Part shown: in pieces, positions 1 through 5,961 of the stretch
Position numbering within the stretch: the first letter of the stretch is position 1
Layout of the letters: every line of letters begins with the position of its first letter
Assembly (NCBI GenBank): GCA_946482115.1
Contig: CAMLQP010000086.1
Location: 1-10,194 of the forward strand
Direction: 5' to 3'
Source: an uncultured Comamonadaceae bacterium
GTDB lineage: Bacteria; Pseudomonadota; Gammaproteobacteria; Burkholderiales; Burkholderiaceae
Length of the DNA stretch: 10,194 nucleotides
Translations under genes and position numbers: made by a program
The notes under the pieces: generated by a model
Databases searched by the model: none
Told to the model about the DNA's origin: nothing
What the model saw: the letters and a program-made list of their open reading frames with translations, nothing else

Positions 1-332
1 TCTGGTGGTCGCTGATCTCCTTCAACGTCACCTTCTTCCCGATGCACTTCCTGGGCCTGGCCGGCATGCCCCGCCGCTATGCCGACTACCCCATGCAGTT
101 CGCCGACTTCAACGCCTTGGCCTCGGTGGGTGCCTTTGCCTTTGGTCTTGCCCAGGTCTACTTCTTCATCTTCGTCGTGATTCCCTGCATGCGTGGCCAG
201 GGTGCCAAGGCCGTGCAGAAGCCCTGGGAAGGTGCCGAAGGCCTGGAGTGGGAAGTGCCGTCGCCGGCCCCGTTCCACACCTTCGAGAACCCGCCCAAGC
301 TGGATGCCACCGCCACCAAGGTGGTCGGCTGA
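1..332 (+). CDS. ctaD: Cytochrome c oxidase subunit I, C-terminal part (5' end outside window)
   Basis: This is the last 109 residues of the heme-copper oxidase subunit I of an aa3-type cytochrome c oxidase; the frame is open from base 3 and stops with TGA at 330-332. The segment [20 protein letters not shown] is the hallmark between helices XI and XII; its paired arginines are those that contact the heme propionates in characterised oxidases. One further hydrophobic helix follows (roughly [22 protein letters not shown]), then a hydrophilic tail typical of proteobacterial CtaD ([20 protein letters not shown]). The heme and CuB ligands lie upstream and are not visible. Its 3' end nearly abuts the small assembly gene, so it is probably co-transcribed with it. 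Seen: family signature and clean stop. Inferred: an intact gene upstream, preceded by ctaC as is usual. Confidence 0.96.
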   Translation, partial: WWSLISFNVTFFPMHFLGLAGMPRRYADYPMQFADFNALASVGAFAFGLAQVYFFIFVVIPCMRGQGAKAVQKPWEGAEGLEWEVPSPAPFHTFENPPKLDATATKVVG

Positions 333-333
333 G

Positions 334-459
334 ATGGGAGTGACGGCCGTGACCCCTGACCAGAAGAAAAACAACCGCCGCCTGGGCCTGATCCTGCTCA
401 GCGTCGTGCTGGCGTTCTTCTTCGGTTTCATGGCCCGCATGGTGTTCCTAGGCGGCTGA
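334..459 (+). CDS. Cytochrome oxidase small assembly protein (~41 aa, single membrane segment)
   Basis: A very short protein with a lysine/arginine-rich start (TPDQKKNNRR) followed by one hydrophobic segment (LGLILLSVVLAFFFGFMARM) and a short end, predicted as an inner-membrane protein with its N-terminus inside. It lies 1 nt after ctaD and 11 nt before ctaG, the position of the short 'cytochrome oxidase small assembly protein' annotated in many betaproteobacterial aa3 clusters; I recognise it by place and by the TPxQKK-N-RR start, not by any motif of known function. The start is uncertain: ATG at 334 has AAGGTGG nine bases upstream, but GTG at 349 has GGGAG eight bases upstream and would begin exactly at (M)TPDQKK, where I remember relatives starting, giving 36 aa. 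A role in CuB or heme insertion beside CtaG is inference. Confidence 0.8.
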   Translation: MGVTAVTPDQKKNNRRLGLILLSVVLAFFFGFMARMVFLGG

Positions 460-470
460 GGTCAGATGCG

Positions 471-1073
471 ATGAGCATGAGGCGCGAAAACTTCCGGATG
501 GTGGGCAAGCTGATGGTGATTGCCGTCGGCATGTTCGCGTTCGGCTATGCGCTGGTGCCGATCTACAAGCACATCTGCGAGGCGCTGGGCATCAACGTGC
601 TGGCCGTGTCCGAACGCCGGGTGCCTGGCGCCGCGCCGAGCCTGCCGGCCAACACCCAGGTCGACAAGTCGCGCACCATCACGGTCGAGTTCGACACCAA
701 CGTGCGTGGCCCCTGGGATTTCAAGCCGGCGGTGCGTTCGCTGCAGGTTCACCCGGGCGAGCTGACCACGGTGATGTACGAGTTCCGCAACGTGCAGGAC
801 CGCACCATGGCGGCCCAGGCCATCCCGAGCTACGCGCCGCGCCAGGCCACCTCGCACTTCAACAAGCTGGAGTGCTTCTGCTTCACGCAGTACACGCTGG
901 CGCCCGGTGAACGCAAGGAATGGCCGGTGGCCTTCGTGATCGACCCGCGCCTGCCCAAGGACGTGACCACCATCACGCTGTCCTACACCTTCTTCGAAGT
1001 GGGCGGCAAGACGCCGCCTGCGCCGTCGTCGACGGCCGCGGCTCCCGCATCGCGTGGGGGAGGCGCCTCGTGA
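471..1073 (+). CDS. ctaG: Cytochrome c oxidase assembly protein CtaG/Cox11 (CuB insertion)
   Basis: A 200-aa Cox11-family copper chaperone that delivers copper to the CuB site of subunit I. It has a short cytoplasmic start, one membrane segment (about residues 11-30) and a periplasmic immunoglobulin-like domain. All three family copper-binding cysteines are present: Cys36 just after the membrane segment (YKHICEALGI) and Cys135/Cys137 in the ECFCFTQ motif. The block SHFNKLECFCF and the late LSYTFFEV strand are typical. The residue after CFCFTQ is Tyr141, where I recall Gln in many relatives; this is probably harmless. The C-terminus (about 180-200) is a Pro/Ala/Ser-rich tail of low complexity. 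ATG at 471 is preceded by GAGG (458-461) at nine bases, which favours it over Met3 at 477. The stop overlaps the GTG start of the next gene. Confidence 0.96.
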   Translation: MSMRRENFRMVGKLMVIAVGMFAFGYALVPIYKHICEALGINVLAVSERRVPGAAPSLPANTQVDKSRTITVEFDTNVRGPWDFKPAVRSLQVHPGELTTVMYEFRNVQDRTMAAQAIPSYAPRQATSHFNKLECFCFTQYTLAPGERKEWPVAFVIDPRLPKDVTTITLSYTFFEVGGKTPPAPSSTAAAPASRGGGAS

Positions 1074-1282
1074 ACGCACCCGTTCAGCAGCAACGCAGCG
1101 CAGGCGGCCTGTTCGCCACGATCAAGGCCGTGCTGTGGGGCTTTCTCGGCGTGCGCCAGCGCGACGGTTTCCAGAAGGACACCGCCCAGCTCAAGCCGCT
1201 GCACCTCGTGGCCGTGGGCCTGGGCCTGGCGTTTCTGTTTGTCGGAGGCCTGATGCTGCTCGTGCATTGGGTGGCCGGCTGA
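1070..1282 (+). CDS. DUF2970 family small membrane protein
   Basis: A 70-aa protein starting at a GTG that overlaps the ctaG stop (GTGA, 1070-1073). A strong Shine-Dalgarno GGGGGAGG (1055-1062) sits seven bases upstream and decides this start, since there is no ATG. The first half is hydrophilic to amphipathic with the family-like core WGFLGVRQRDGFQKD; the second half is one membrane helix (about residues 47-68). DUF2970 proteins between ctaG and ctaE are a regular feature of betaproteobacterial aa3 clusters; their function is not established to my knowledge. The position and tight coupling to ctaG suggest a role in assembly or stability of the oxidase (inference). Identification rests on the GVR...Y/F-K-D pattern, the size and the place. 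Confidence 0.85.
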   Translation: MNAPVQQQRSAGGLFATIKAVLWGFLGVRQRDGFQKDTAQLKPLHLVAVGLGLAFLFVGGLMLLVHWVAG

Positions 1283-1329
1283 TCCGCGACAAGAATTTCC
1301 GTTTTCACACATTACAAGCGAAAGCCATT

Positions 1330-1334
1330 AGGAG
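1330..1334 (+). promoter_or_regulatory. Shine-Dalgarno of ctaE that fixes its start
   Basis: AGGAG lies five bases before ATG at 1340. An in-frame GTG at 1334 would give a protein two residues longer, but it begins inside the Shine-Dalgarno itself, so ATG 1340 is the likely start. The 57-base gap before ctaE (1283-1339) is visibly richer in A/T than its surroundings; I see no convincing -35/-10 pair in it. Confidence 0.75.
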
Positions 1335-1339
1335 TGAGC

Positions 1340-2221
1340 ATGTCAGCTAGCACACACGGCGCAACGCCCTACTACTTCGTCCCCGGACCCTCTCGGCATC
1401 CGGTGATGGCGGCGATCGGCCTGTTCTTCGTCATCCTGGGCGCCGGGCAGTGGGTCAACGGCCACGGCTGGGGCGCCTACTCGCTGGCCTTCGGCCTGGT
1501 CTGGTGGCTGGTGGTGCTCTTCCAGTGGTTCCGCGAAGCCATCCAAGAAAGCGAAGGTGGCCTGTACGGCCGCAAGGTCGACCTCTCGTTCCGCTGGAGC
1601 ATGAGCTGGTTCATCTTCTCGGAGGTGATGTTCTTCGGCGCCTTCTTCACCGCGCTGTGGTGGGCCCGCGTGCACTCGGTGCCCGCGCTCGGCGGCCTGG
1701 AGAACGCACTGCTGTGGCCCGACTTCAAGGCCGTGTGGCCCAGCGTGCAGGCCGGTGCCACCGCGTCGCCCGCCGGCATGATCGAGCCCTTCCAGACCAT
1801 GGGTCCGTTCTGGCTGCCCACCATCAACACCGCGCTGCTGCTGACCTCGGGCGTGACGCTGACCATTGCCCACCACGCGCTGCAGGCCGGCAACCGCGCC
1901 AAGACCATCGCTTTCATGTGGATGACGGTGATCCTGGGCCTGGTGTTCCTGTTCGTGCAGGGCTACGAATACGCCCACGCCTACGCCGACCTGAACCTCA
2001 AGCTCAGCTCCGGCATCTTCGGCTCCACCTTCTTCATGCTGACCGGCTTCCACGGCTTCCACGTCTTCGTGGGCATGCTGATGCTGCTGTTCATCACCCT
2101 GCGCCTGCAGAAGGGCCACTTCACCGCGCAGCGCCACTTCGGTTTCGAAGGCGCCGCCTGGTACTGGCACTTTGTGGACGTGGTGTGGCTGGGCCTGTAC
2201 ATCCTGGTCTACTGGATGTGA
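1340..2221 (+). CDS. ctaE: Cytochrome c oxidase subunit III
   Basis: A 293-aa subunit III (CoxC/CtaE), the membrane subunit that stabilises the catalytic core and the proton uptake path of the aa3 oxidase. Seven hydrophobic segments are visible. Family marks: the N-terminal YYFVPGPSRHPV, the FSEVMFFGAFF block with Glu95 at the place of the conserved membrane glutamate, HHALQAGNR after the fourth helix, GFHGFHVFVGM, and the C-terminal WYWHFVDVVWL. The loop of about 45 residues between helices 3 and 4 (roughly 112-157) is longer than in mitochondrial subunit III, as is usual in betaproteobacteria. It follows DUF2970 by 57 bases and has its own strong ribosome-binding site. Nineteen bases after its stop is a perfect hairpin terminator, so it closes the first transcription unit of the cluster. 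Confidence 0.97.
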   Translation: MSASTHGATPYYFVPGPSRHPVMAAIGLFFVILGAGQWVNGHGWGAYSLAFGLVWWLVVLFQWFREAIQESEGGLYGRKVDLSFRWSMSWFIFSEVMFFGAFFTALWWARVHSVPALGGLENALLWPDFKAVWPSVQAGATASPAGMIEPFQTMGPFWLPTINTALLLTSGVTLTIAHHALQAGNRAKTIAFMWMTVILGLVFLFVQGYEYAHAYADLNLKLSSGIFGSTFFMLTGFHGFHVFVGMLMLLFITLRLQKGHFTAQRHFGFEGAAWYWHFVDVVWLGLYILVYWM

Positions 2222-2240
2222 GTTTTCCCGGGCCAACCCG

Positions 2241-2270
2241 GCAAAAAAGCGCCCTCGGGCGCTTTTTTGC
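2241..2270. terminator. Bidirectional Rho-independent terminator between ctaE and the DUF2909 gene
   Basis: A perfect inverted repeat: GCAAAAAAGCGCCC (2241-2254) and its complement (2257-2270), folding as a GC-rich stem (GCGCCC/GGGCGC, realistic loop CTCG) flanked by A6 on one side and T6 on the other. It reads as stem plus U-run on both strands. It lies 19 bases after the ctaE stop and 17 bases beyond the stop of the minus-strand DUF2909 gene, exactly between two converging genes. Confidence 0.95.
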
Positions 2271-2287
2271 TTGGGGTCATCGCCGCT

Positions 2288-2506
2288 TCAGCGCAGGCCC
2301 GTCGGCTGTATCCAGCCCATCCACCAGCTGAACAGCACCACCAGGAACAGCAGCACCGACAGACCGATGCGCACCGTGAGCGCACGCGCCATGTGGCGGG
2401 AACGCTGGCCATCGTCTTCCCCGGACGAGCCGCGCATCATGAAGACCAGCGCCGCTGCCAGGCTGCCCAGAATGGCCACGAAGGCCACAATCACCAGAAT
2501 GTTCAT
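2288..2506 (-). CDS. Twin transmembrane protein (DUF2909 family)
   Basis: A 72-aa protein on the opposite strand to every other oxidase gene here. It has two hydrophobic segments (about residues 3-24 and 46-66) joined by a charged loop (RGSSGEDDGQRSRHMARALTVR), i.e. a membrane hairpin. The pattern MNILVIVAFVAILGSLAAAL...ALTVRIGLS...FSWWMGWIQPTG is that of the DUF2909 'twin transmembrane' proteins that sit between ctaE and SURF1 in betaproteobacterial aa3 clusters. Its ATG (2506) is only 15 bases from the divergent SURF1 start, and it shares the two-way terminator with ctaE. No Shine-Dalgarno stands at proper spacing; a GATAAT seven bases before the ATG suggests a leaderless message. The function is unknown; a part in oxidase biogenesis is inferred from context only. 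Confidence 0.88.
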   Translation of the reverse strand: MNILVIVAFVAILGSLAAALVFMMRGSSGEDDGQRSRHMARALTVRIGLSVLLFLVVLFSWWMGWIQPTGLR

Positions 2507-2513
2507 GCCCCGG

Positions 2514-2519
2514 ATTATC
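2514..2519 (-). promoter_or_regulatory. Candidate -10 box for a leaderless DUF2909 transcript
   Basis: On the minus strand GATAAT (five of six matches to TATAAT) is followed by seven bases and then the ATG of the DUF2909 gene, so transcription would begin at or next to the start codon. No clear -35 is seen (best is a TTGGGG too close to the box). The box is part of an odd palindrome GGATTATCC (2512-2520) that fills most of the 15-bp gap to SURF1. Confidence 0.4.
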
Positions 2520-2521
2520 CG

Positions 2522-3253
2522 ATGAGCGCCTCCCCCAACACCCGCAGGGCCTTCTGGCTGATCACCCTGGCCGCGCTGGTGGTGGTGGCCAGCGGCATCG
2601 CGCTCGGGCGCTGGCAGCTGGACCGCGCTGCCCAGAAAGAGGCGCTCGCGGCCCAGCTGGCGCAGCGCCTGCAGGCGCCGCCGGTGCCGCTGGCCGATCT
2701 GCTGGCCGCGGACGATCCGCCCGCGCTGTGGCACCGCCAGGTGCAGCTGGCCGGCGAGTGGGTGCCCGGGCGGCTCTGGTTCCTGGACAACCGGCAGATG
2801 GACGGCCGGGTGGGCTTCTTCGTGCTGGCGCCGCTGCGGCTGGACGGCGGCCGCGTGGTGCTGGTGCAGCGCGGCTGGGCGCCGCGCGACTTCCAGGACC
2901 GCACGCGCGTGCCCGAGGTGCCCACGCCCGGTGGGCGCGTGACGGTGGTGGGCCGCGTGGCGCCGCCGCCGCCCCGGCTGTATGACCTGGGCGACGCCGG
3001 CACCGGCGCAATCCGGCAAAATGTCGATCTGGCAGCGCTGGCGCAGGAAACCGGGCTGCCGCTGCTGCCGCTGTCGGTCCTGCAGACCGGCGACGCCCGC
3101 GATGGCCTGTCGCGTGACTGGCCCGCCCCGGCGGCCGGCGTGCACAAGCACTACGGCTATGCCTTCCAGTGGTTCGGGCTCAGTGCCCTGTTTGCCTTTC
3201 TCTATGTCTGGTTCCAATTCATCGTCCCCCGCCGCCGGCGCCGACACGCCTGA
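2522..3253 (+). CDS. SURF1 family cytochrome oxidase biogenesis protein
   Basis: A 243-aa SURF1 (Shy1) protein, a membrane factor that helps insert heme A into subunit I. It has the expected layout of two membrane helices (about 11-28 and 213-232) around a large periplasmic domain. Motifs: LGRWQLDRAAQK right after the first helix, GRVGFFVLAPLRL and VLVQRGWAP in the middle, GAIRQNVDL, LPLSVLQ, and the C-terminal HKHYGYAFQWFGLSALF. The end is a run of basic residues (PRRRRRH). ATG 2522 gives the normal length; no Shine-Dalgarno stands before it, and only 15 bases separate it from the divergent DUF2909 start, so its promoter must lie inside that gene or be absent. The last 50 bases overlap the next gene. 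It begins the second plus-strand unit of the cluster. Confidence 0.96.
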   Translation: MSASPNTRRAFWLITLAALVVVASGIALGRWQLDRAAQKEALAAQLAQRLQAPPVPLADLLAADDPPALWHRQVQLAGEWVPGRLWFLDNRQMDGRVGFFVLAPLRLDGGRVVLVQRGWAPRDFQDRTRVPEVPTPGGRVTVVGRVAPPPPRLYDLGDAGTGAIRQNVDLAALAQETGLPLLPLSVLQTGDARDGLSRDWPAPAAGVHKHYGYAFQWFGLSALFAFLYVWFQFIVPRRRRRHA

Positions 3254-3908
3254 CGAACCCCTGGCGTTGACCGTCCATTCGCTGCCCGCGCTGGACGGCG
3301 AACAGGCCGCGCGCGCCGCGAGCACCCGCTCCGGCCGCTTCAAGATGCTCGCCGTGCTGCTGGTGTGCGCCGCGCCGGTGATCGCGTCCTATTTCGCCTA
3401 CTACGTGGTCCGCCCCGAAGGGCGCAAGAACTACGGCGAACTGGTGGAGCAGCGCCCCTTGCCCGCGCTGCAAGGCGTGGATCTGGGCGGCCGCACCGTG
3501 CCGCTCGCATCACTCAAGGACCAGTGGCTGCTGGTCAGCGTGGCGGCCAGCACCTGCGACGCCACCTGCGAACGCCACCTGTACCTGCAGCGCCAGCTGC
3601 GTGAGGGCCTGGGTCGCGACAAGGACCGGCTGGACTGGGTCTGGCTGCGCACCGATGACGCGCCCGTGTCCGACACCCTGCGCCAGGCCACCGCGCCCGC
3701 GACCGTGCTGCGCGTCGACCGCGAAGCGCTGGCGCAGTGGCTCGCGCCCGCGCCGGGCCAGCGGCTGGAAGACCACCTCTACGTCATCGACCCCCTGGGC
3801 CACTGGATGATGCGTTTCCCCGCCAACGCCGACCCGGCCAAGGTGCGCCGCGATCTCACGCAACTGCTGCGCGCCTCGGCTGGCTGGGACAAAGAAGGCC
3901 GCCCCTGA
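3204..3908 (+). CDS. Membrane-anchored SCO/thioredoxin-like protein of the cytochrome oxidase cluster (uncharacterised)
   Basis: A 234-aa protein that databases usually leave as hypothetical or loosely oxidase-related. It has a Ser/Pro/Ala-rich cytoplasmic start, one membrane helix (about 48-68), the block [15 protein letters not shown] just outside, then a domain with a thioredoxin-like strand order. [19 protein letters not shown] places a CxxxC (Cys118, Cys122) where SCO proteins carry their copper-binding CPxxC pair, and [10 protein letters not shown] (His191) resembles the SCO block DHS...Y-V/L-ID..G that carries the third copper ligand. This points to a divergent SCO relative acting in the periplasm on copper or on CuA cysteines; that function is inference. 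ATG 3204 lies 50 bases inside SURF1 and is the only ATG before the membrane helix; the stop overlaps the ctaA start by one base (TGATG). Confidence 0.85.
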   Translation: MSGSNSSSPAAGADTPDEPLALTVHSLPALDGEQAARAASTRSGRFKMLAVLLVCAAPVIASYFAYYVVRPEGRKNYGELVEQRPLPALQGVDLGGRTVPLASLKDQWLLVSVAASTCDATCERHLYLQRQLREGLGRDKDRLDWVWLRTDDAPVSDTLRQATAPATVLRVDREALAQWLAPAPGQRLEDHLYVIDPLGHWMMRFPANADPAKVRRDLTQLLRASAGWDKEGRP

Positions 3909-5059
3909 TGGATGCCACGCCCCTGGTGGACCTGTCGCCCGCCGCGAGCCTGATGCTCATGGGCATCGCGGTGGCGGTGCTGCCGCTGCTCTGGGTGTGG
4001 CGGCGCCAGCCACGCGCCACGCCGGCGCAGCGGCTGCGCCTGCTCACCGTGGTCACGCTGTTCCTCACCTTCGATCTGGTGCTGTTCGGCGCCTTCACCC
4101 GCCTGACCGATTCCGGCCTGGGCTGCCCCGACTGGCCAGGCTGCTACGGCGCGGCCAGTCCGATCGGCGCACACGGCGACATCTCGGCCGCGCAGGCGGC
4201 CATGCCCACCGGCCCGGTCACTTTCTCCAAGGCCTGGATCGAGATGATCCACCGCTACCTGGCCACCGGCGTGGGCGTGCTCATCATCGTGCTGGCGGTG
4301 CAGACCTGGCGCCAGCGCGCCCGTGTGCCGGTGGCGCCCGCGTGGCCGCTGCTCACGCTGGCCTGGGTCTGCGTGCAGGGAGCCTTCGGCGCCCTGACCG
4401 TGACCATGAAGCTGTTCCCCGCCATCGTCACGCTGCACCTGCTGTTCGGCCTGGGCCTGCTGGCGCTGCTGCGGGTGCAGGCCATACGCTACGCGCAGGC
4501 CGATGCCCAGTGGCCGCAGGCGGCCGTGCCGCGCGGCGTGGTTGCCGGCCTGTGGGCCGTTTTCGGGCTGCTGTGGCTGCAGATCGCGCTGGGCGGCTGG
4601 GTCAGCACCAACTACGCGGTGCTGGCCTGCACCGACTTCCCCACCTGCCACGGCCGCTGGTGGCCCGATATGGATTTCGCCAGCGGCTTCCAGCTCTGGC
4701 GCGAGCTCGGCCAGAGCCGCTCGGGCGAGGGCATTCCGTTCGCGGCCCTGACGGCCATCCACTTAACCCACCGCCTGGCGGCGGTGCTGGTGCTGGCCGC
4801 GCTGGCCTGGGCTGCCTGGCGCCTGTTGCGCGAGGCCGATCCCGCCGTGCGCCGTCAGGGCCGCTGGCTGGCCGCGCTGGCCGCGCTGCAGCTGCTGACC
4901 GGCCTGTCCAACGTGGTGCTGAACTGGCCGCTGGTGGCCGCCGTCGCGCACACCGGCGGCGCGGCCGCTCTGGTGGTGGCCATGACTGGCGCGCTGCTGT
5001 CGGTGCGCGCCAGCGCTTCTTCCGTCTCTCTGAATTCCCCCGCTGCACGGCCCGTATGA
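3908..5059 (+). CDS. ctaA: Heme A synthase (COX15/CtaA)
   Basis: A 383-aa integral membrane enzyme that oxidises the C8 methyl of heme O to a formyl group, giving heme A for the aa3 oxidase. It shows the two-fold repeated eight-helix layout. First half: [20 protein letters not shown] with the Cys73/Cys79 pair, then EMIHRYLA (Glu112, His115) and TLHLLFG (His177). Second half: [22 protein letters not shown] with Cys241/Cys247, AIHLTHR (His285, His288) and VAHTGGA (His348). Heme-ligand histidines are thus present in both halves. It starts at an ATG overlapping the preceding stop by one base and ends in an ATGA overlap with cyoE, its substrate-supplying partner. The C-terminal 20 residues are a Ser/Ala-rich tail. 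Leu286 uses a TTA codon, unusual in so GC-rich a gene. Confidence 0.97.
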   Translation: MDATPLVDLSPAASLMLMGIAVAVLPLLWVWRRQPRATPAQRLRLLTVVTLFLTFDLVLFGAFTRLTDSGLGCPDWPGCYGAASPIGAHGDISAAQAAMPTGPVTFSKAWIEMIHRYLATGVGVLIIVLAVQTWRQRARVPVAPAWPLLTLAWVCVQGAFGALTVTMKLFPAIVTLHLLFGLGLLALLRVQAIRYAQADAQWPQAAVPRGVVAGLWAVFGLLWLQIALGGWVSTNYAVLACTDFPTCHGRWWPDMDFASGFQLWRELGQSRSGEGIPFAALTAIHLTHRLAAVLVLAALAWAAWRLLREADPAVRRQGRWLAALAALQLLTGLSNVVLNWPLVAAVAHTGGAAALVVAMTGALLSVRASASSVSLNSPAARPV

Positions 5060-5961
5060 GCACGACAGATATCACCGGCACGCCGCCGCTGCCCTCCACC
5101 TGGCGCCAGTTCCATGCGCTGACCAAGCCGCGCGTGATCCAGCTCATCGTGTTCTGCGCGCTGATCGGCATGGTGCTGGCCGTGCCCGGCCTGCCCAACC
5201 TGGGCCAGCTGGGTCACATGGCCATCGCCTGTTTCGGCATCTGGCTGGTGGCCGGCGCGGCGGCCGCGTTCAACTGCGTGGTCGAGCAGCAGATCGACGC
5301 CAAGATGAAACGCACCGCCTGGCGTCCCACGGCCAAGGGCGAGCTGCGCAACAGCCAGACGCTGGCCTTCTCGGCCATCCTGTGCGCGGCCGGCTCGGCC
5401 ATCCTCTACCTCTGGGTCAACCCGCTGACCATGTGGCTGACCTTCGCCACATTCGTCGGTTACGCGGTCATCTATACCGTGATCCTCAAGCCGCTGACGC
5501 CGCAGAACATCGTGATCGGCGGTGCCTCGGGCGCCATGCCGCCGGTGCTGGGCTGGACGGCCATGACCAACCATGTCGCGCCCGAGGCGCTGATCCTGTT
5601 CCTGATCATCTTCCTCTGGACGCCGCCGCACTTCTGGGCCCTGGCGCTCTACCGCGTCGAGGACTACCGCAAGTCCGGCCTGCCCATGCTGCCGGTCACG
5701 CACGGCAGCGAGTTCACGCGGCTCAACGTGCTGCTCTATACCTTCATCCTGTTCGCCGCCTGCCTGCTGCCTTTCATCATGCGCATGAGCGGCTGGCTCT
5801 ATCTGGCAGCGGCCGTGGTGCTCAACGCCGGTTTCGTGGCCTATGCCTGGGCGCTGTGGCACAACTACTCGGACGCGCTGGCGCGCAAGACTTTCCGCTT
5901 CTCGCTGATTCACCTGTCGCTGCTGTTCGCGGCGCTGCTTCTGGACCACTACCTCGTATGA
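5056..5961 (+). CDS. cyoE: Heme O synthase (protoheme IX farnesyltransferase, CyoE/CtaB)
   Basis: A 301-aa UbiA-family prenyltransferase that adds a farnesyl group to heme B, giving heme O for CtaA. The start [18 protein letters not shown] is typical. The first prenyl-diphosphate/Mg site reads [19 protein letters not shown] (Asn73, Glu77, Asp81), with Glu in place of Asp at the middle position, a form I know from other betaproteobacteria. The second conserved block is [20 protein letters not shown], followed by PPVLGW and the [26 protein letters not shown] stretch (here 5620-5697). About nine membrane segments are visible. It shares ATGA overlaps with ctaA (5056-5059) and with the SCO gene (5958-5961), so translation of the three is probably coupled. 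The longer open frame upstream in the same phase is not coding: it runs through ctaA, and family similarity begins at this ATG. Confidence 0.97.
   Translation: MSTTDITGTPPLPSTWRQFHALTKPRVIQLIVFCALIGMVLAVPGLPNLGQLGHMAIACFGIWLVAGAAAAFNCVVEQQIDAKMKRTAWRPTAKGELRNSQTLAFSAILCAAGSAILYLWVNPLTMWLTFATFVGYAVIYTVILKPLTPQNIVIGGASGAMPPVLGWTAMTNHVAPEALILFLIIFLWTPPHFWALALYRVEDYRKSGLPMLPVTHGSEFTRLNVLLYTFILFAACLLPFIMRMSGWLYLAAAVVLNAGFVAYAWALWHNYSDALARKTFRFSLIHLSLLFAALLLDHYLV

Noticed and set aside
1334..1339. GTG start for ctaE two codons earlier
   Set aside because: The GTG begins within the AGGAG ribosome-binding site and leaves no site of its own upstream; ATG 1340 is properly spaced.
2227..2241. CCCGGG...CCCGG repeat just after ctaE as a separate hairpin
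   Set aside because: Short and overlapping alternatives without a T-run; the strong hairpin directly downstream explains termination.
2507..3343. Extension of the DUF2909 reading frame upstream into the SURF1 antisense strand (up to 351 aa)
   Set aside because: The upstream part is low-complexity antisense of SURF1; recognisable sequence begins at MNILVIVAFV (2506).
3997..5961. A 654-residue open frame in the cyoE phase running back through ctaA
   Set aside because: The first 350 residues are Arg/Ala/Gly-rich out-of-frame reading of ctaA, without family motifs; CyoE similarity begins at ATG 5056.
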